Positions 8,138 through 18,303 of a stretch of DNA of 64,000 nt are shown here, piece by piece; the stretch's first letter is position 1; every line of letters begins with the position of its first letter. The DNA lies in assembly GCA_009746045.1 (NCBI GenBank), contig RPFO01000213.1, positions 6,251,654-6,315,653 of the forward strand, written 5' to 3'. Below the pieces are notes generated by a model that did no database searches, was not told where the DNA came from, and saw nothing but the letters and a program-made list of their open reading frames with translations. This DNA comes from Mesostigma viride. Taxonomy: Eukaryota > Streptophyta > Mesostigmatophyceae > Mesostigmatales > Mesostigmataceae. The position numbers and the translations under genes are program-made.

Positions 8138-9825
8138 ATGGAAAAGGGCGGCCCTACATCGCAGGTGGTCGGCGACTCTCCCCCTAGGGGGGAAGCGTCT
8201 GAAGGGCAACCAGTTCAGGCCCAAGGCGCCTCCTCACAACAGCCTCCTCACAAGCGTGCAAGGCAGGGCACGCCGCCCCCAATGGTGGAATCTGGTGTCA
8301 GCTTTGCCGTCGTCGCCGCGAAGGATGATTTCCTCGGTGGTCGTGAGATGGTGGACGATCCGGTTGCGCGGTCTCAGATTGAGCGGTTTCGGCGACTCGC
8401 GAATGGCACTCGTCAACAGCAACTCGCGCTGTACCAAGACATCCTTAATGATAACCCTGAAGTCGCCAAGGTGCCTTATCTCTCCAAAAGCACATTCATG
8501 CCTCGTATCGAAACCATGCTCTTGCAGGAGCAAAGGGCGGCTCGGTGGGCTCAGAATCAGACAGTAGACGCCGCGCCCTCCCATGCCGCGCCTGCCGCAG
8601 TAGCCCAAAAGAGGGGGGAGGGTGTGCACGAGTCGGCCGCAGGGCCCTCAACCGCCAAGGTTCCCCCCGCGACTTTCAATCCGGTCGCGACGGGCGATAT
8701 GCCCCCGCCGCGGCGAAGGGAAAGGGGGAAGGGGGTCGATGGAGGGGAAGACGATGTTTTCGAAATGACGCAGAGCAATTTGGAAGGTGGCGGGCCGATC
8801 TTCGTAAGTCTCTGCCCATTTAATTGATGTCGTGAAATACAATAAGCATTTTTTTGCAATATTCGCCAGAAATGTCATTTCCGACAACTAAGCGGATTTT
8901 TACTTTCCGTTGAAATGTTCGCAGGGCCGGCAAGAGGATGTGGGTGCAAGAGAAGCCCGCTCAATGGCGGGAAGCACCCAGGTACATGAGTGCGTCAGAT
9001 TCCTCTCCGCAGTTTACTTGTAATGAAATGGTTTGCGTGCGTATATCCTTGTTTATTTTTGTAGTAATTTTTTTCTTGGGAATGGACAATCGCGTTTGCT
9101 ATTTTTACAGGGAAGTCCGGTCGAGCAGCAAGAGGGCGGTGAGAGGAGGGGAAGTGGATCTTACGGTGGTTCCACTGCAGAGGGGGGAAGGGTAAGTTAC
9201 CGTTGACTTACAAATTGAAAGTTTAGGTTCGTCCTCAATTGACAGAGTTACGACGGCCGGCGTTTCTCTACACTTTTCTTACATTAAAAATCTTCCGTTG
9301 ATAATGTTCTTGCAGGAAGCCGGTCGTCAGGGTGGGGCAAATCTCCAGGGAGAGGGGGCTACCGCTGTCGGTGAGCCTGTGTCAGAGGGCGTGGTTGGAA
9401 GCGACGGCGATACTGCTAAAATGACACGCTTTAAGGAGCAAGCGGATGCTTATCAACTGAAGAAGTTGGCAAAGTGGGTTGTGGCCGAGGTGAGAACGGA
9501 AGAAGCCCCACCTGAGGTACGGAACCAGATGATGATTCTCCATCAAGTCGCTGAGTTGATCGTGAAGAATGCGTGCCGGCCCGATGGCGCCACACAGCCT
9601 GAGGAAATCCCGAGCGCCAAGGCCTTGATAAAGTGGATGCAGGAGAACCTGTTCGAGGGCAAAGGGAAGGAGAGGAAGTGTAAACTGTTGACGGTGACGG
9701 AGAAGGACGCCAAGACTCTGATCAAGATGTTGAAGGAACACGATGCCCGCCGGGACAAGTCTCCGAAGATCGCGAAGGGGTCGAAGAAAGCGGCTGAAGC
9801 AGCAGCGGTTGCTCAAGGGGAATGA
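8138..9825 (+). CDS. Unrecognised four-exon gene
   Basis: Exons 8138-8803, 8925-8981, 9111-9191 and 9316-9825 join in phase 0 with GT-AG introns to 437 residues. The ATG at 8138 abuts GTTGCAG, again a splice acceptor directly at a start codon. The protein is low-complexity and Gln/Gly/Arg-rich at first, with a helical block around VARSQIERFRRLANGT. The last exon has a charged helical region and a Lys-rich tail ending in AAAVAQGE. No domain is recognised. The stop is TGA at 9823-9825, four bases before a good donor (GAG-gtaagt), so a longer transcript continuing into the next exons cannot be excluded. Intron 3 contains hairpin 6. Confidence 0.6.
9250..9263 (+). other. Recurrent GC hairpin 6 (in intron)
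   Basis: ACGAC-GGCC-GGCGT keeps the geometry with a first pair of A-T, an A-G mismatch at pair 4, and the TTCT flank. It lies in the third intron of the preceding gene, about 50 bases before the acceptor. Confidence 0.5.
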
Positions 9826-9886
9826 GGTAAGTCTACCTCTGTTGTGAGGGGGGCTTTGTTCTTGAGGTCCACGTTTCATGTAGGTT

Positions 9887-9900
9887 GCGACGGCCGGCGT
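9887..9900 (+). other. Recurrent GC hairpin 7
   Basis: GCGAC-GGCC-GGCGT with TTCT after it; same geometry, A-G mismatch at pair 4. Confidence 0.5.
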
Positions 9901-10038
9901 TTCTTAAGTGTGACACTTACTGAACCTTTTGACTAACACTTACTATCTTTCCTGATTTCGCATCGTTGAGGAAATGAGCCAAGTGTACCTCTGTTGTGAG
10001 GGGGGCTTTGATCTTGAGGTTTAGGTTTCATCTAGGTT

Positions 10039-10052
10039 GCGACGGCCGGCGT
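10039..10052 (+). other. Recurrent GC hairpin 8
   Basis: GCGAC-GGCC-GGCGT, the duplicate of hairpin 7, 67 bases before the exon starting at 10120. Confidence 0.5.
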
Positions 10053-10119
10053 TTCTCAAGTGTGACATTTACTTTATTCCTTTTGGTTATGCTTTCCTGA
10101 TTTTTTCGCATCACTGCAG

Positions 10120-13100
10120 TACGTGCAGGCCGAGAGGGCGACCCACGCGGCCATCATGTTCTCAATCAGGCTCGACCAGCACCCGCGCCGCGAGAACATG
10201 GAAATAGCTAGTACGTGGACTGCTGCCGTCGACGAACACCAGAAGGGACTCTCCGAAGCCCTTGCGACCTACAAGGGGAAGGCGCTGAAGGGAAAGGGGA
10301 AAGGAAAGGAGGTGGAGGTTGCGGATGCTCCCGTGTCTCTGCTTGAGAAATGGGAGAAGTCCCCGGTGTCGCAGGATCGATGATGATGACATCCTGGATG
10401 TGAACGATGAGATCGCGAAGGGCAAACGGTTGCGGCAGGAGCTTGCCGTTCAGCCTCGGGACCTCGATGAGATGTCCAAAGCCTTGGTGCATCGAAATCG
10501 GGTGTGGACAAGGAACCTGTTCGTTGGGCCTCAGAAGCTCCTCGCACGAGACTTGCATCTGTCGAGAGGCGAGCAGAACGCCACCATTTTTGCCAGTTCG
10601 GAGTCCGACTACGGCCACGACAAGCTGGTGATTCCTGTGTGGCGGTACTCGTTCCAGTTTTTGGCTGACCGGTTCCCCAACACTTTTCATGAGTGGATGA
10701 AAAACGAGAACACCCAGCGTCAGGTCGCGCAACTTTTCGGGGAGATAGGGGGGTTACGGACAATGAAGGCTGGCTACGCTCGCGCAATGACTGACAAAGA
10801 GATTGATATCTACCTGCGAACGAGCTCGGCCAAGGAGATGGCCGAAGCTGCTTCCACCAAGGTTCTGACAGGACGGGCCGATGTGCTGGACTCACTTAAG
10901 CCCGTGGACGTGAGAAAGGCCGCGCTTTTGGACAGTTTGTGCAAGTCCGCCTGGGAGATGGCTCCACTCGAGAAGAAGCCATTGTTGCCGCCAGCCATTT
11001 GCGGCTTTCTCGTGCTGGACGGGAACCACTTTACCACACTCATCAAATCGGTGAAATTCGAACTGGTCGCCCCAAATATGACGGTGGACCAAAGATCTGT
11101 GTGGTACAAGGCAATGCTGAACGGTTTCATGAAGGCGGAAAAGCTAAGGGTCGTTGCGGCGGTTGCGCGGGGAGGGAAGGAGCAGGAAGTCACGAAGACC
11201 GTGGCCGCGGAGAAGCTGGAGGAGTGGGCAATGGATTGGAAGAAATTCGGGGGGGTGGACGTGCAGATGCTCAAGGGTGAGACCATCCTGCCGACCTGGT
11301 GGCAGATCCGTGAAGAGAAGGTAAGCCAAGTTGCGACCGCCGGCGTTTCTATAAGTGGTTTTCTCGTGTTATTTTCAGTATGCCATTAGTTTGGTAAAGA
11401 TGCGACCACCGGCGTTTCTATAAGGGGTTTTCATGTTCCACCTTAGTATGCCATATTTTGGTCAAGATGCGACCGCCGGCGTTTCTGTCAGTCGTATTCT
11501 TGTTCTCAGTTGAGTTGTGCTTATTTGGGAGGACTATCGATGTGTCTCTGCGCGTTGTTGCCCTACGGCGATGCAGGTTTCCGAACAAGTCGGCAAGATG
11601 ATCGAAGTTGTCAGGCAGCTCGGGAACGCCATGAACGCCGAGGACACAGCCCAAGCCAAGGCAACGTGGGGCTCAGCGCTGGGGGATGTGCACCGGGCCT
11701 ACCAGGCATATGGACCCGTCAAGAGAGGGAAGGGCGTGTCTATCCCAACTCCTCTGTACGGCAAGATCTGGGCGATTGTGAAGCCCTTTTGGCAGAAAGG
11801 AGAGCAAGCCAAGGCCGAAGGGGACGGCGCCGGCGACAAGGCAGGGAGGGCTGAAGAGACGGACAAGTGGGGGCCGGACCAGAAGAACTTCATGCAGCGC
11901 TGGCTGTTCTGGTGTGAGGACCCTTTGAAGCCCGTTGTCGACGGCAAGCCGGCGATCGCACAGGATATCGCGGCTCGGCAAGACTTCCTTGACACGCGCC
12001 CTAAAGACAAGGCGCACGAACTGTCCATTTTCACCGCGCATCGGGAACTTGCGAGTTTCCAGTACTTCGACAGCCTGATCCAAGCGCCGATCATGTCCTG
12101 TGAGGCCCCTCCCAGCAACCTGATAAAAATAATGGAAGTCGCCAAGAATTTGATAGAGGCGGCAAAGCAATTCGCCCACATCAAGTTCCTGGAGAAGCCC
12201 GAGCTGATTGGCTCCTGCAGACAACTAAACGGGACTTTCGACCCCGTATTGGTGAGGGAGCAGGTGTTTGGCGTGAAGCTGAAGGGCACCTTCGCCACGG
12301 AGCTCGACAAGTTCATCGCCGAGTGCCGCCTGACCAGAGACTTTTGGCGGGTGGTCGTCACGGCCACGAGGGCGATCATTCTCACGCTGAGGGACCTTCC
12401 GCCGGCTCAAAGGAAAGTGGTCGACCAGAAGGACTGGAAGTTCCCGAGAGGGCTGCTCGCTTCCCACCCCCGTCATTTGTATGACGATTTGGGTGTGAAG
12501 ACCAAACATCTGCTGGGTGTGCCAGAGGAGGCGGCGGCGGAGGTCGAGAAGGAGGTCGAGGAGGCGTCGGAGGAGGGGACTGCCAAGGCCAAGAAGGGGT
12601 GGCGGGACAGGTTGGAAGCCTACAGCTGTTGGAAGGGGGTGAGGATGGGATCCGACTGGATCGCATACAGGACAATGACATGGAAGGAAAACGAAAAAAG
12701 AAAGGATCTGGTGGTGACGAAGGTGGTGGACGAGTTGTGCACGGGGTCTGACAAAATTCCTCGGTCGCTGGAGGACCAGGCGTTTGCTGTGCTGGACCTG
12801 GCAGCTGACAGCAACGAGAAGTGGAGGAACCTGCGCAAGTGGGACCCAGACTGCATTCCGGAGGAGCGCCACATTCCCAAACCCTCCTCGCATTTGAGCC
12901 CGGTCGTGTGGGATGTGGTTGACAAGATGACCTTCGCCCTTTTTAGGGGACCCTGCAGAGTTCTGCTGGTGTTCGGGGAGCCCGCCCATATCCGCCGGTG
13001 GAAGCGCCTGGTCCGCCTTATCAAATATTGGCTTGTTGAAGATGGGTGGGAAGGCCTCGCCTACTTTTCCGACGACGATTCTTCGTCTGATGAGGATGAT

Positions 13101-13344
13101 GATTCGGAGAAGGGGGAAGAGGGGGAGGAGGAAGAGGGGGAGGCGGATGAGGATGAGGATGAGAAGGAGGAGGATGAGGAGGAGAAGGAGGAAGAGGGGG
13201 AGGAGGATATTGCTGAGGGGCACCCGCCCGGGATGGGTGGGGGCAGGCGGAGGGGGAGAAAGGGGATGGGGAGGAGGGAGGAGGGGGGAGGGGGAGAGGG
13301 ACGGGGGAGGAGATGGAAGGGGAGGGAAAAAGCGCCGTCGGGAT
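10120..13344 (+). CDS. Large unrecognised protein with acidic C-terminus (frame break near 10380)
   Basis: Exon 10120-11320 begins after CACTGCAG in one frame and, around the GATGATGATGAC at 10381-10392, must shift by one base to continue in the long open frame to 11320. A 15-base micro-exon at 11379-11393 (YAISL) keeps the phase and joins to 11577-13344. The joined protein is about 1,000 residues, mostly helical and charged, with several Trp-rich segments (WRVVVTATRAIILTL, FALFRGPCRVLLVFGEP) and a long Asp/Glu-rich, then Arg/Gly-rich tail. No family is recognised. It may be host, or cargo of a large mobile element. The start is unknown: the frame is open upstream of the acceptor without a clear ATG, so it may continue the previous gene. 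Confidence 0.5.
11333..11346 (+). other. Recurrent GC hairpin 9 (in intron)
   Basis: GCGAC-CGCC-GGCGT followed by TTCTATAAG. It starts 12 bases into an intron whose donor is at 11321. Confidence 0.5.
11402..11415 (+). other. Recurrent GC hairpin 10 (in intron)
   Basis: GCGAC-CACC-GGCGT followed by TTCTATAAG, in a tandem copy (offset about 68 bases) of the preceding micro-exon/intron unit. Confidence 0.5.
11469..11482 (+). other. Recurrent GC hairpin 11 (in intron)
   Basis: GCGAC-CGCC-GGCGT followed by TTCTGTC, the last of three tandem copies before the exon at 11577. Confidence 0.5.
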
Positions 13345-13429
13345 GATGGAGGCTCGCGTGATGAGACAATGGGGGGGATGAAGACAAAAGGGGGGGAGGT
13401 AAGCGCCAGCGTGCTGGTGAAGGAGACTC

Positions 13430-13755
13430 GAGGCCTGTCGTTGGAAACGCCGGCGGGCGTATCTGTGACGAGGAGGGGGATCGCCAGCGGGAGGGAGGCT
13501 CGCGGCCTGTTACTGGAAACGCCGGCGGGCGTATCTGTGATGAGAGGAGGGGGATCGCCAGCAGGAAGGAGGCTCGCGGCCTGTTACTGGAAACGCCGGC
13601 GGGCGTATCTGTGATGAGGAGGGGGATCGCCAGCAGGAAGGAGGCTCGCAGCCTGTTACTGGTAACGCCGGCGGGCGTATCTGTGATGAGGATGGGGATC
13701 GCCAGCAGGAAGCAGGCTCGCGGCCTGTTACTGGTAGCGCCGGCGGGCGTTCCCG
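13430..13755 (+). repeat. 72-bp tandem repeat (24-codon unit)
   Basis: Just over four copies of a unit with periods 72, 74, 72 and 72 bases. In one frame it encodes LLLETPAGVSVMRRGIASRK-like repeats. The 74-base copy breaks that frame, so a continuous protein is not possible without an indel or splice. Each unit contains AACGCCGGCGGGCG, which is the reverse complement of hairpin 2. Confidence 0.7.
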
Positions 13756-13783
13756 ATTTACGGGAGGCGGTCGTGTCCGACAG

Positions 13784-15061
13784 ATGGGAATGAGGCCTCG
13801 TCAGGATTCATGGGGACCCCCGGTTGAGGGGACCCCCGCCCTCGCCTCGGTTTCTTTGGGTCTGGATGACGATCCCGTACCGTCGTCAGGAAGGACGGTT
13901 GTGATGACTTTGCCCCCCCGCTCGACGGGGATGGAGCAATGCCCGAACACGATACTGCTGAATGAGGATGACGATCCGGAGCCGTCGGCTGACACGGATT
14001 TTGTTGCGAGCACCCCACTGCAGAAGAGGGTATTGGAGGCTCGTAACGTGGAGGGTCCGCCGACAGTCTCAGGTGGAGGGCCGGCGTTTGCCGGATTGAT
14101 GCGCCCGACTGAGGTGGTCGATGTTGAGGCGCCGCCAGGGACATCGACCGCACCGTTGACCGCATTGACGGATATCTTCGATCGACCAAGGATGCCCTTC
14201 CACGCTCCAACGGTACATTCGGCCGGTAAATTTCATTTTCAATAAACGAGTTTAATAAGTACCTTAATATATTTCTACATAAGTTTTTTTGCATCAGTCC
14301 ATGGCTTCATTGATTTCTCACACGACCCTTCCGTATTCATGTTAATTGGCATGTGCTTACGTGCAGGGAAAGGCGAAGAAGAGACTCCAGTTCGGTTTCC
14401 CCGTGGATCCGCGTCTGGGACTGTGTCCGGAGAGGCCGGCCGTGTTGTTGGCCAGGCCGCGGTCGGCGAACCAGTTGCACAACCGGGGGCGGGAGGGGAC
14501 GAGCTCCCACCCAAAGGACCACAAAACGCACCACCCTTACCGTGCGGTCAGCCAGAAAAAACGTACGAAGAGTTGATGGCAGAGGCGGCGGCTGCGCAGG
14601 GGCAGAAGGCAAAACGTCGGGGAGGGGGCAGGCGAGGGGCGGGGCAGGAGACGGAGGGTGCCGACGAACCTGCACAGCCGCAGAAGGGTGGTGGTCAGGG
14701 CACAGATGCGACGGCCGAAAAACGAATCAGGGACGTTCGGCCGGACGTCCGGATGCGCTTTATGGATGGCGCGAAACTGAGTCGCGGAGGTTGGACTTCG
14801 ACATGGGTTGATGAGGTGTGCATAAACTGGGAGCACAAGTACCCCAAGAAGGAAGATTTTCTGCTCTTTGGCACCCTCCTGGGCAAAGAGAGGGAGAAGG
14901 TGGTGATCAGATGGTTTGATGAAGGGCACGACCTCGGTTGGAGTAATGAGTGCGAGCAAAAGTTTCGTTTCCCTCTGAAGTTCGCTAGAGAACATGTTAC
15001 TCTCCTGAAGGAAGGCGCCAGCTGGGACAACATTCCTTCATATCGACCTGGCAAGCGATGA
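13784..15061 (+). CDS. Unrecognised two-exon gene
   Basis: Exon 13784-14225 ends in phase 1 at GGCCG-gtaaat and joins exon 14367-15061 (acceptor TTACGTGCAG) in phase, giving 378 residues. The ATG at 13784 directly follows CGACAG, another AG-ATG junction, though it could equally be an internal exon of a longer gene. The first exon is acidic and Pro/Thr-rich. The second has a Lys/Arg-rich low-complexity part, then a folded-looking C-terminal block (RFMDGAKLSRGGWTS, WEHKYPKKEDFLLF). No domain is recognised. The stop is TGA; the frame then stays open for a further 57 codons. Confidence 0.55.
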
Positions 15062-15442
15062 TGGGCGAGGACTTTGCACGAAATCGCGTTTTGCACGTAC
15101 TTGCCCACCGCAACGTGGAGAAATGCAGATGTACATAGTAGTTGGATCAGTGACAGTGACTTTGGGCAGTTTAGTAGCTGGGGTGACGTGTCCAATGTAT
15201 ATATGGTGGGGCGCGTCCAAGGGGGTCCACGCTGATTGAGCACTTGCATGTGTTCTTTAAACATATTCGGACATGTATGAAATGAATAAATTGTTTGGAC
15301 GATTGCAAATTGATTGATTGAAGAATAAGATACCATTATTAATTGAAAAATGTAAAACCTCATTGTGAATTTGTACTTCAAACTTTCACATGCATGCCCC
15401 AAATTGTGCATTTGTGCAGGTTTTAATTATGAGAAGTAGCAT
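15062..15442 (+). other. Downstream spacer, no gene seen
   Basis: AT-rich sequence after the last gene of the plus-strand row. I see no convincing frame, RNA gene or repeat; it is probably 3' UTR and spacer up to the second split-repeat element. Confidence 0.5.
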
Positions 15443-17239
15443 TTCTATTCCCACTATTACCAATCCACCAACATTTGATTAAAACAATAAGTGGGCAATT
15501 ACAGAACCCATGAGTGAGCCTGCCACGCTGCACCCATTTCATGATTGATTGTAGTTCTCGTTACCCTAGAAACAAACACAAGAAGAGGGAGGGGGGGCGG
15601 GACAAGAAAAAGAGACCTAGAACATCGTGCAAATGGCACTTTAGGGCGGCGTAGCCCGGGCTCGCCTCATGAGCCGTCAGCAACAGTAACTTAATTGCTA
15701 CTTAACTTAACGAACTAGAAATGGCCATACAAAACTAGCCAACTAATTCTAACTCATGGAACCGGTCCAGCCCAAGGCCCACCGTCCCGTAGTACCACTC
15801 ACATAGCGGCGTTCATTCTCATCTGTTATAAAGAAACTACGTTCAGAGAACACCGATTCTATTCCCACTATTACCAATCCACCAACATTTGATTAAAACA
15901 ATAAGTGGGCAATTACAGAACCCATGAGTGAGCCTGCCACGCTGCACCCATTTCATGATTGATTGTAGTTCTCGTTACCCAACCCCCTTTCCTGGTGCTT
16001 TATCTCCAAAGCTCCGCCAACCACTTTCGCTCAGTGGCTCTCGAGGCTGCCCTGCCGCAACGGTCACGACCATTACAATCGCCGGCGGCTGTAGCGAGCC
16101 TCATGCACGATAACCCTTCGCAGGGCCCCCCCAGCCTTCCACCCTCGGCCAGTAAAAGAGGGTGTTGAATGTGCACGCAAAGACAAGGAAGAAGACGCCT
16201 CGTTTAACGATCACGGACCTCCCTCAAAGGCCAGTGCCGCCCTAACGTGACGACAACTTGTAGGACGACACCCGATGCCACCATATCTCGATTACTGTCA
16301 ACGTTGTCACCTGGGGGAGTAACTTTCCATATTTCAGGTTTTAGTTGATGAGCAGGCTCTCATCACACACCCCAGCGGCCGATAAAGCGCAAGCGCAACT
16401 GGGCTGGCCAAAATATTTGGTCCTGCCCGGCCCAGGTCCGTCTGTTAAACTGGCCCCTTAAGTCTCGGTCTGAATCGAAATATTGCATAATTCCGGAATT
16501 CGTCCCCACCACATTCCCGAGACCTCACGCACCCATAAGAGCGGATGCTGGTAAATATTTTTCTACTTTCGCGAGGGCCGACAGATTTGTCGTCCATCAC
16601 AGTGCCCACTAGAAGTAACCCGACCACCCTTCCTTCGGCAGTCAGCAGTCAGGAACTGCAACCCTGCTGCGACATTCCGCAGCAAAGCGGTAGGCACTGC
16701 AGCGTGGCACGGAAATCTTACTCATGGTTTCAGAGTTCCGTACAGGTGCCACGCGCAGGCAAACGCGAAGTATTTTATAGTCTCTCGTCGGCCAAGAACC
16801 CAGCTGCGGGGAGAAAACCGACGAGGGTAATTTTAATTTCTTTTTCACAGTCACGTGACTGTTCAAGCTATGTCAGTCACGCGCCATCTCTAATCGGCCA
16901 CCGCCAGCCAAATAGGCTGACGCGATTAGGGCAGCATTAAATTTCTTGTAATCCGCCATACCCATACCCCATACATCCGATGACAAGAAAAAGAGACCTA
17001 GAACATCGTGCAAATGGCACTTTAGGGCGGCGTAGCCCGGGCTCGCCTCATGAGCCGTCAGCAACAGTAACTTAATTGCTACTTAACTTAACGAACTAGA
17101 AATGGCCATACAAAACTAGCCAACTAATTCTAACTCATGGAACCGGTCCAGCCCAAGGCCCACCGTCCCGTAGTACCACTCACATAGCGGCGTTCATTCT
17201 CATCTGTTATAAAGAAACTACGTTCAGAGAACACCGATT
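15443..17239 (-). mobile_element. Non-coding split-direct-repeat element (PAT-like, non-autonomous)
   Basis: A second element with the same plan on the minus strand: A1 at 16982-17239, about 1.0 kb of non-coding interior, B1 at 15857-15980, A2 at 15601-15858, B2 at 15443-15566. A copies are 258 bp and B copies 124 bp. Its end AAAGAAACTACGTTCAGAGA resembles AAAGAAACTATGTTCAGAGA of the complete element, and both B repeats contain ATTAAAACAATRAGTGG, so the two are related but diverged. No gag, RT or recombinase frame is visible inside. It would need enzymes from a relative to move. Confidence 0.78.
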
Positions 17240-17651
17240 CTCTACAAATATTGAGAAATTTAGGGGCACTTGGGGTTGTTGGCCATGTTCTGATCAGACA
17301 CTCCGCAAAGGTGAAAACCTTTGCGTTCAGTGCCAGGCCGCGGAAAACGCGGAAAACGCGATCTGCAAATGAATCCGACCGGAATCGAACTGGGGACCTC
17401 TCGCACCAATTTTGCTGACTATAGGACGGACGTCTCCGGATACCATGGCATCGCCAACTTACACCTACAGTCATCCGCAAAAGTTCTCCTGTCCGGGGAG
17501 TGATGCACCGGGGAGTTGGCCATGTTCATTCATGATAAAATGGACTTTTTATGCTGTAAAATCATATTCCACTAGTCCAAAACGCTGCTTTCATGACGTC
17601 AAAAGTACCAGCAATGGCCCTAGGTTGGAGCAGTAGATGTTGGGGACGCCC
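17240..17651 (+). other. Spacer between two element copies
   Basis: About 410 bases with no gene. It contains a short inverted pair AAAGGTGAAAACCTTT near 17306 and, on the minus strand, GTTCGATTCC (17381-17390), which resembles a tRNA B box, but a tRNA fold is not supported. Confidence 0.4.
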
Positions 17652-18303
17652 TGGCTCGGCTTGGCAGCGCCACCCCTTTCGAGGCCTTGAAGTGGCTTCC
17701 CGCCCCCTCCATTCCTCCCAGCGCTGCCTTCAAACCTTGCATGAATTTCTCGGCTGCGACCTCCCCCTCCTCGTCCTCCTCGTCGTCCTGATTTTCGGTT
17801 TCCGGAGGTGCCCCAACGAATGTCGCCAACCTCGCCCTCATTTCCTTTCCGACAGCCCCCCCACCTGCCGAAACCTTGGCCGCGCCTTTCGGCTTGGCCA
17901 TTTTTCGCTGCGCAGGTGTCGTTGGTGGCAGCGCCTGATCCTCCTCCTCGTCCGCCGCGAGATCTGCCACGGCCAGCAGTTTTGCCACCAACGTTCCGTT
18001 TGGGTCACGTGCGTCCAACACGTCGCCAACATCAACGTGATCGGCCAGCAACTGCACGACAGACTTCAGCTGGCTCGAGCTCCACGAGCTGGCGTCCGTC
18101 ACCCAGTCCTCGGCACCGAAGACCTGCTCGACTGCCCCCACCGCCTCTGCGGGGCTGATGCACTTGGCGAGCAGAGTGGCGAGCTGCTTCTTTTTGGCGC
18201 TGAAGGCGACTGGCGCGTGACTGGCGGCAGCAGCCCGCGGTGTGGGCGTCCCGTCCTCCCCGCGCGCTGCCTGCCCTCCTGTAGCTTTGCGCCCCTTCGG
18301 CAT
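17652..18303 (-). pseudogene. Truncated gag
   Basis: Same start (MPKGRKATGG) and sequence as gag of the complete element for about 217 codons, then runs into unrelated sequence. Non-functional as a gag protein. Confidence 0.8.

Larger units (their letters stand above)
9818..10119 (+). repeat. 152-bp tandem duplication carrying hairpins 7 and 8
   Basis: Two copies (about 9818-9969 and 9970-10119) with the same block TACCTCTGTTGTGAGG, the same hairpin and the same TTTCCTGATTT..CGCATC end. Offset is 152 bases. The second copy ends in CACTGCAG, the acceptor of the next exon. Confidence 0.7.

Noticed and set aside
17371-17440. Possible minus-strand tRNA (GTTCGATTCC resembling a B box)
   Set aside because: The acceptor stem pairs at only about five positions, the T stem does not pair and no anticodon arm is evident; at best a degraded tRNA-derived fragment.
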